Position numbers and translations under genes: made by a program. This document shows, piece by piece, positions 25,771-31,556 of a stretch of DNA of 31,556 bases. The notes beneath the pieces are model-generated. The model was not told where the DNA came from and made no database searches. It saw only the letters and a program-made list of their open reading frames with translations. Every line of letters begins with the position of its first letter. Position 1 is the first letter of the stretch. This DNA comes from Desulfobacterales bacterium (lineage in GTDB: Bacteria > Desulfobacterota > Desulfobacteria > Desulfobacterales > Desulfosalsimonadaceae): NCBI GenBank assembly GCA_029933295.1, contig JAOZOL010000002.1, positions 1 to 31,556 of the forward strand, read 5' to 3'.

Positions 25771-25878
25771 AGCAAGCGTTTCTCCAAGCATGATGGTTGT
25801 AACCGTTTAAAATTACAATATGAATATATATTTAACCAAAAAGTATATATGAATTGCCAAAGACATTCAAGTCAAAAA

Positions 25879-25946
25879 GCGAGCAAAGATTCTCGCAGGA
25901 GCCCTCAAATGCCATCCTGCAGTGCTTGTTTTCCCTGGTTGGGAAA
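25879..25946. repeat. cluster of small hairpins between recD2 and SH3 gene
   Basis: Three short inverted repeats in 68 bp: GCGAG/CTCGC (25879-25883, 25892-25896), GCAGGA/TCCTGC (25895-25900, 25915-25920) and TTTCCC/GGGAAA (25930-25935, 25941-25946). The first two overlap by two bases, so they cannot both form completely. The third begins directly after the recD2 stop codon on the minus strand, but no T-tract follows, so it is a weak terminator at best. Confidence 0.4.
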
Positions 25947-28130
25947 TTAAAGATTTAGCTGCAGTCTATCCGCCAGGCCCGACCGCCTCATCTGCGGTTT
26001 GTTGTTTTTTAACGCAATGGCCAGGGCCTTTTTCGCGCCAATAAGAACAACAAGTTTTTTGGCCCTTGTGATGGCCGTATATAAAAGGTTTCTCTGGAGC
26101 ATCACATACTGCTGGGTGATAATCGGGAGGATGACTGCAGGATACTCTGAACCCTGGGATTTATGGACGGATATGGCGTATCCGAGGGACAATTCGTCGA
26201 TTTCATTAATGTCATAGTCCACATTCCTTCCGTAGAAATCAACACTTAGCAGGCTATTGGCTTTGTCGATGTTCGTGATGGTTCCAATATCGCCGTTAAA
26301 CACGTCTTTTTGATAATTGTTTTTCAAGTGCATGACTTTATCGTTGACCTTGAACCGATTGCCATTGTGTGACAGTGCGCTTGTATGCGTATTTAATCTG
26401 GTTTGCAGAACTTTGTTTAAATTAATGGTGCCGGCGATCCCTTTGTGCATGGGGGACAGCACCTGGATATCCCTTATGGGATCAAGCCCAAACCTGTCCG
26501 GGAGTTTTTTTGTATACAGGTCGATGATGGATGCCACAACATCTTCCGGCGTCTGCTGATTAATAAAATAAAAATCCGTATCATGATGTAATTCATTTTT
26601 CATGGCGTTTAGTTGCGGGAAATCGCCGTTACGGACACAATGGGCGTTAACAATTATGGAACTTTCCTTTGCCTGGCGAAAAATTGTATTGAGATAAAAA
26701 ACAGGAATCGCTTCAGAGGTTATCAGGTCGGCAAGCATATTGCCGGGCCCCACGGGGGGAAGCTGGTGAGCATCACCCACCATGACCACTGCTGCGGTAA
26801 GGGGGATGGCATTTAAGAGGTGATACATTAATATCGTATCCACCATGGATGCTTCATCGACAATAATGATATCCGCGTCAATGGGATTGTCCTGGTTTTT
26901 TCCAAAAATCTGATCGTCAAAATTATACTCAAGCAGCTTATGAATGGTATGCGCCCGGTGATTCGTCACTTCGGAAAGCCTTCTTGCGGCGCGACCCGTG
27001 GGGGCGGCCAGGCAAACACGTTTTCCGGTCGTCTGGTGCATTGCGGTAATCGATTTGATCAGGGTGGTTTTACCGGTTCCGGGCCCACCGGTAATAATGC
27101 TGATTCTGTGTTTCAGTATATCTTCAAGAACCCGGCGTTGTTCTGTCGACAGGGCGATAATGAGCCTGGATTCTATTTTTGATAATATCGTTTCAACCGG
27201 AATGTGAACCGGATCTGCGGGAATGGAGAGCAGGGCGGATATCCGGCCGGCAATCGTTTTTTCCGCCTTGTGCATTTTTTTTAAATATACGGCATGACCC
27301 CCTCCATCCGTTTCATCACCGGGATGTTTCTCTATGATGATTTCTTTGCTTTTGCGAAGGGTTTCTATTGCATCATCAATCGCATCAGGTGCAATTTTGA
27401 AGATATCCGAGATTCGCTCGATCAGGTCGTTTTTATATATAAATAGATGGCCGTTTCCCAGTGCTTCTTTGAGCGAATGCCGAATGCATGCGTCGGTTCG
27501 TTCATTAATATCAGTTTCAACCCCCAGATTTTGAGCGATTTTATCGGCAATGTAGAAACCGATGCCAGGAATATCAGTTGCCAGGCGATAGGGGGATTGG
27601 CGGATGATATCAATGGCTTCATTGCCGTATGCTTTAAAAATTTTTCCGCTGTATGACGCTTTGATTCCATTTTTTTGAAGAAATTGCATGATGGCTTTCA
27701 CACGATGGTGGGATGCCCACTGGTTGTGGATTAAAGCCGCTTTTTTTTCGCCGATGCCTTCAACCTGGGTCAGCGCTTCAGGCTGGTCTTCGATGACAAC
27801 CAGGGTTTCGTCGCCGAATTTTTGCACAATTTTTTCAGCGATTGACGGGCCGATCCCTTTTAAAATGCCTGATGTTAAATAGTTTTTAATGCCGTCAACG
27901 GTTGCGGGAAGAAGAATTTCCGCCGCATCAAATCTAAACTGCTGGCCGTATTTTTGATGCATGGCCCATTTTCCGGTCAGCCTGATCATTTCACCGACAA
28001 CAGCTTCGGGCAGAAATCCGACCACCGTAACTGATGTTTTTGGAGAACCGGTTTTTAACCGGGCCACAGTATAATGATTATGCTCATTATGGTAGGTGAT
28101 ATGTTCAAGGGTTCCTTCCAGAGATATCAT
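25947..28130 (-). CDS. recD2: RecD2-type ATP-dependent DNA helicase
   Basis: A 727-residue RecD2/TraA-like superfamily 1 helicase, moving 5' to 3' on DNA. The N-terminus (EGTLEHITYHNEHNHYTVAR) is the OB-like domain found in RecD2. Helix-hairpin-helix segments follow (TSGILKGIGPSIAEKIVQKF, VEGIGEKKAALI, DIPGIGFYIADKIA). Walker A is ITGGPGTGKTT with Lys354, then APTGRAARRL, the DEAS box IIVDEASMVD, MVGDAHQLPPVGPG and the C-terminal LGYAISVHKSQGSEYPAVIL with LLYTAITRAKKLVV. The protein is not a RecBCD subunit; RecD2 occurs in organisms without RecBC, which fits the AddAB-like pair here. Length is typical. It is divergent from the molybdopterin gene. Confidence 0.95.
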   Translation of the reverse strand: MISLEGTLEHITYHNEHNHYTVARLKTGSPKTSVTVVGFLPEAVVGEMIRLTGKWAMHQKYGQQFRFDAAEILLPATVDGIKNYLTSGILKGIGPSIAEKIVQKFGDETLVVIEDQPEALTQVEGIGEKKAALIHNQWASHHRVKAIMQFLQKNGIKASYSGKIFKAYGNEAIDIIRQSPYRLATDIPGIGFYIADKIAQNLGVETDINERTDACIRHSLKEALGNGHLFIYKNDLIERISDIFKIAPDAIDDAIETLRKSKEIIIEKHPGDETDGGGHAVYLKKMHKAEKTIAGRISALLSIPADPVHIPVETILSKIESRLIIALSTEQRRVLEDILKHRISIITGGPGTGKTTLIKSITAMHQTTGKRVCLAAPTGRAARRLSEVTNHRAHTIHKLLEYNFDDQIFGKNQDNPIDADIIIVDEASMVDTILMYHLLNAIPLTAAVVMVGDAHQLPPVGPGNMLADLITSEAIPVFYLNTIFRQAKESSIIVNAHCVRNGDFPQLNAMKNELHHDTDFYFINQQTPEDVVASIIDLYTKKLPDRFGLDPIRDIQVLSPMHKGIAGTINLNKVLQTRLNTHTSALSHNGNRFKVNDKVMHLKNNYQKDVFNGDIGTITNIDKANSLLSVDFYGRNVDYDINEIDELSLGYAISVHKSQGSEYPAVILPIITQQYVMLQRNLLYTAITRAKKLVVLIGAKKALAIALKNNKPQMRRSGLADRLQLNL

Positions 28131-28193
28131 ATTTGATCAATAACAAAGACCACTTGTTTTGAATAGGTTTTTTTTGTTGAAGAGTGAAATTTG

Positions 28194-28270
28194 GATGGCA
28201 AAGGAAAAAGTTCAAGATCAAGGAGCTAACAAATTGTTTTGCGGATTACATTTCAAATGCAGATCCCCTG
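28194..28270. repeat. solo, mosaic foldback arm
   Basis: The first 25 bases, GATGGCAAAG-AAAAAGTTCAAG, match the end of the GATGGC family element at 14565. From GATCAAGGAGC (28217) to CCCCTG (28270) the sequence matches the right arm of the element at 13183-13396, including CAAGGAG (28219-28225), AACAAA-TGTTTT and TTTC-AAATGC. No second arm is visible to its right. The rest of the 317-bp divergent gap between recD2 and the molybdopterin gene shows no clear gene; an open frame at 28159-28461 has no family features. Confidence 0.55.
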
Positions 28271-28447
28271 TGTTTTCCCGTTCTGGGTGTTGTCATTTAG
28301 TTGATTATGGTCTATTATCATTTATGCAGTATGCGTTTAAAATGTTACACTCTCGTAAAAAATTGCATTCGACGCTAATACCATATCGCCAGACCTATAA
28401 GAACCATGGGGCTAAAATGAAAACAAGAAATCCACAGGATGCTGATT

Positions 28448-30658
28448 GTGAACCACTCTAAAATAAAAACATATTATCGTCCATGCACTTTGGGTGAATC
28501 AATGTGCGGCCTTGAGATCAGGGTGCAGCAAGGTAAAATCCTGTCAATCACCGGCGACAAAGACGACCCCTTCAGCCAGGGGCATATGTGTCCGAAGGCT
28601 ATGGCGCTAAGAGAAATCCATGAAGATCCCGATCGCCTCAGGCATCCGGTTAAACGGAACGGAAACACATGGGAGCCTGTCAGCTGGAAGGACGCCCTGG
28701 ATGAAACCGCCCGTAAAATCAGGTTAATTTAAAAAAAATACGGGGATAACGCGGCTGCCGTATATATGGGAACCCCCACGGCGTTTAATTATGGTTTTCT
28801 GCTTTTCATGCTGCCTTTTATAAAGGCTCTTCATACCAAAAACCGGTTTTCAACCACCTCCGTTGATCAGTTGCCCCTGATGGTTGCCGCATATCTCATG
28901 TTTGGCCATCAGGCGCTTTTACCTGTTCCCGATCTGGACAGAACCGATTTTTTTCTTATCATCGGCAGCAATCCCCTTGTTTCCATGGGCAGCATGATGT
29001 CTGCCGGCAATATAAGAAAGAAACTCAAGGCTGTTTTACATAGCGGCGGGAAAATCGTCGTAATCGATCCGAGACGTACCCGCACCGCGCAACTGGCCAG
29101 CCGTCATCATTTTATCCGCCCCGGGACAGATGCATTGCTTTTACTGGCCATGATCAACGTAATTTTTGAAGAAAACAGGGATGCAATGCACAGGATGAAG
29201 GCTTTATGTAATGGCCATGATCTCCTGAGGGATATGGCCGACAGGTTCCCCCCGGAACGGGTGGAGAAAATCACAGGGATAAAGGCGGAAGACATCCGCC
29301 GGCTTGCCCGTGAGTTTTCGGGCGCGAAAACAGCAGCGTGTTACGGAAGAATGGGCACATGCGGCCAGGAGTTCGGGACAGTCACATCCTGGCTGATCTA
29401 TTCCTTGAATATAATCACGGAAAATATAGACCGGCCCGGTTCCCTTATGTTCTCCCGTCCGGCAGTGGATCTTGTAGATTTCACAGGAAAAACCGGACAA
29501 GGCGGGCATCTGGCCAGGTGGCACAGCCGGGTCAGGGGACTGCCGGAATTCTCAGGTGAGCTTCCGGCAGTCGCACTTGCGGATGAAATTCTTGCGCCCG
29601 GGGACGGGCAGGTCAGAACGCTTATCACCATAGCCGGGAATCCCGCGCTTTCCTCACCAAACAGCGCGCGCACGGAGAAAGCCCTTAAATCTTTGGATTT
29701 TATGGTGTCCATGGATTTTTATATCAACGAAACCACGCGGCATGCCGATATTATTCTCCCGCCTGTCAGCCATCTTGAATCATCTCAATATCATCTTGCA
29801 TGCCTTTCCCTTGCCGTAAGAAATACAGTAAAATACGGAAAACCGGTTTTTCAAAAGAAAAAAGGGGCAAAGGCTGACTGGGAAATCGTGCGTGAGCTTA
29901 CCCGCCGTCTGGAGGAAAGTCCCTTTAAACGGATGATGGCAAAATTTACCAGTCCAGATATGCTTTTGGGGCTCCTTATGCGCATGGGCCCGTATGGCGC
30001 AAAATTTAACCCGTTAAGTCACGGACTCACCCTCGGCAGGGTTAAAAAAAAGCCCCACGGCATTGATCTGGGGCCCCTTATGCCCTGTTTGCCCGGGCGG
30101 CTTTATACGCCGGATAAAAAAATCCAGCTCGCACCGGAGCAGATGGTGGATGATCTCAATCGGCTGGAAGAAAAATTCTTTGCAGCTTCAAATATTAAAT
30201 CAGATGTTAAACCAGACAGTAAAGACAACAACTATGATATGCTGCTCATCGGCAGAAGGCAGCTTAAAGCAATGAACTGGTGGACGCACAATTATCCCTG
30301 TCTCATGAAGGGCAAACTTGCCTGCACGGCATGGATGAATCCCGAAGACGCGCGAAAACGGGGTATCCATGAAAGCGATATTATTATAGTAAGTTCCCTA
30401 AACGGACAGATCAAACTCCCGGTTGAGCTAACGCGAAATATCATGCCCGGAGTTATCAGCATTCCACATGGATGGGGGCATGATCGCCCGCAAACCCGGT
30501 TGTCGGTGGCACGGCAAAAACCCGGCGTCTGTTTAAACGATATTACAAGCCATGAATCGGTTGATAAAATCTGCGGCATGGCCGCGCTTAACGGCGTCAG
30601 GGTAAAGGTCAGCCCTGATCATGATCATATCCCTAAGAGTGATGCCGCGTTTTCATAA
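28448..30658 (+). pseudogene. molybdopterin oxidoreductase, broken by an in-frame TAA
   Basis: A molybdopterin/[4Fe-4S] oxidoreductase of about 736 codons, interrupted by TAA at 28730-28732. Both sides are in the same frame: ARKIRLI, stop, KKYGDNAAAVYMGTPTAFNYG reads as one continuous family sequence. The N-terminus has the Fe-S domain, but the usual CxxCxxxC reads CTLGESMC, so one ligand is Gly; the fourth Cys is in GHMCPKAM. The large domain is normal: TTSVDQLPLMVAAYL, FLIIGSNPLVSMGSM, KIVVIDPRRTRTAQL, FIRPGTDALLLLA, TRHADIILPPVSHLESSQ and a C-terminal ISIPHGWGHDRPQTRLS. I favour the GTG start at 28448, eight bases after AGGA; an ATG nine bases earlier is possible. No neighbouring electron-transfer subunit is seen. 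The long open remainder suggests recent loss or an error in the sequence. Its 3' end overlaps the convergent amidohydrolase by 34 bp. Confidence 0.8.
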
Positions 30659-31539
30659 AAAACAAGCTGTTCAAGGGATTTGTCGCCCTGACAGGCTTTT
30701 TTCACCCTTTTTACCGCAGGTATTCTCTCGCCGTATGGCCAGTCCGACGCGTACATCACCCGTTCAGGTCCGAACACATCCATAAGTTTTTTTATGTGTC
30801 CGGGAGACTGGACGGATACATCCACCATTACATTTTTGAAACCGCTTAAAAGCTCCATCACATCCTTATATTGGAAAAGTCCGGCGTGGCCCGCGATAAA
30901 GGTGACTTTGGGGAAATTGGCAACAAGATTCCGGGCATACTCGATTTGTCCCAGAACGGCGTTTTCCTTTTTCTCCTGTTCCTCGCCGAGATAATAGGAC
31001 GAAACACCGCAATGAAACAGCACAGGGAGCCGGAAAGGCGCGAACGCCTCCATTGCCTCAAATGTTTTTTGATCATCCAGGGGGGCGCGCTGAATGATCG
31101 GGTGCAGCTTCATGCCCTTTGCCCCATTGGCAACATCTGCTTCCAGCGCGGCGGTCATATCATAATCTTTTGTATAGTCGATCCCGGTAAACGGTATGAT
31201 TCCATCGTCTTTCCTGGCGGCTTTTTCAAGGTCATCAAAGGTCAGGTACGGCGGGATTGGCATGCAGGCGCTTTTGGTAATACCTGCTTCATCCATGGAT
31301 TGACGCATATTTTCAAGGGTGGCTGTCGCGTTTCTGGCCCGTGACGCCCGGGTTACAAGTGTGTAGGTTTTTTTGTACAGCCATTTGTCTATTGCATCGG
31401 AAGCGCCCGTGTGTGAAAGAGTTTCTGAAAGAGAAATAATATCAAAAAAAATTTTTTTTCGGACATTTTTCTGATCAATTAATCTCCCGCCATTCGGGTA
31501 CAGAATATCGCCAAGATGGGTATGGATATCTATAATCAT
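30625..31539 (-). CDS. amidohydrolase family protein (TIM-barrel, amidohydrolase_2 type)
   Basis: A 304-residue TIM-barrel hydrolase or decarboxylase of the amidohydrolase_2 group. The metal-binding HTH is at residues 6-8 (MIIDIHTHLGD). Further family segments are GAKGMKLHPIIQRAPL, PVLFHCGVSSYY, VTFIAGHAGLFQYKDVMELL and the closing YASDWPYGERIP with the catalytic Asp. Enzymes of this type cleave C-N, C-O or C-C bonds of cyclic or aromatic acids, such as o-pyrocatechuate or aminocarboxymuconate relatives; the substrate is unknown. AAGGA lies eight bases before the ATG, which is at the very right edge of the window, so the promoter is not visible. The 3' end overlaps that of the broken molybdopterin gene. 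Confidence 0.87.
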   Translation of the reverse strand: MIIDIHTHLGDILYPNGGRLIDQKNVRKKIFFDIISLSETLSHTGASDAIDKWLYKKTYTLVTRASRARNATATLENMRQSMDEAGITKSACMPIPPYLTFDDLEKAARKDDGIIPFTGIDYTKDYDMTAALEADVANGAKGMKLHPIIQRAPLDDQKTFEAMEAFAPFRLPVLFHCGVSSYYLGEEQEKKENAVLGQIEYARNLVANFPKVTFIAGHAGLFQYKDVMELLSGFKNVMVDVSVQSPGHIKKLMDVFGPERVMYASDWPYGERIPAVKRVKKACQGDKSLEQLVFYENAASLLGI

Positions 31540-31556
31540 ATCTCAGTCCTTTCGAT

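Noticed and set aside
28159..28461. A 100-codon open frame before the molybdopterin gene
   Set aside because: It runs through a foldback arm, has no recognisable domain, and overlaps the start of the molybdopterin gene in another frame.
28730..28732. Stop codon recoded as selenocysteine or pyrrolysine
   Set aside because: The codon is TAA; recoding for those residues uses TGA or TAG, and the place is not a catalytic position of the family.
28731..28738. A8 run as a programmed slippage site rescuing the molybdopterin gene
   Set aside because: The stop codon uses the first two A bases and the frame is the same on both sides, so slippage on the run would neither remove the stop nor help.

Overview
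The window looks like chromosomal DNA from an anaerobic, probably sulfate-reducing Desulfobacterota (deltaproteobacterial, Desulfobacterales-like) bacterium. This is inferred from gene content: the oxygen-sensitive 2-oxoacid oxidoreductase IorAB, a DUF362 protein with a cysteine-rich tail, a PanP-type decarboxylase, a molybdopterin oxidoreductase and L-aspartate oxidase. It also rests on the many short foldback repeats between genes, which I associate with that group. No rRNA, tRNA, CRISPR array or phage module is visible.

Layout. 1-426 has no convincing gene. A small SEC-C zinc-motif protein (427-714) is followed by a convergent addB-addA-like double-strand-break repair pair on the minus strand (836-7102). 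A PLP-dependent aspartate decarboxylase (7262-8905) diverges from addB. Next, on the minus strand, come iorA-iorB and a double-hotdog thioesterase-like protein (9065-12701). These could make and then hydrolyse arylacetyl-CoA. The 825 bp at 12702-13526 are a nest of foldback repeats, ending in a well-formed promoter between two near-identical palindromes.

From 13527 to 22969 everything is on the plus strand: 3-hydroxyacyl-CoA dehydrogenase, DUF362 protein, MTA/SAH deaminase, adenine deaminase and DNA polymerase IV (the last three nearly touching). They are followed by a RAYT-type HUH transposase, a short-chain dehydrogenase and a metallophosphoesterase. On the minus strand follow recD2, an SH3/coiled-coil/anchor protein and nadB (23284-28130). 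The right end holds a molybdopterin oxidoreductase broken by one in-frame stop (28448-30658), overlapping a convergent amidohydrolase (30625-31539).

The most unusual layer is the non-coding one. At least eight foldback elements or solo arms, in several families, sit between genes. Two families end exactly on stop codons, one ends three bases before a ribosome binding site, two copies of one family bracket about 12 kb in inverted orientation, and several share a CAAGGCG/CAAGGAG box. The resident RAYT transposase has an altered HUH motif (QYH) and a DnaA domain IV-like tail, and is a natural but unproven candidate for moving such elements. Function calls come from reading motifs in the translations; no database search was possible.
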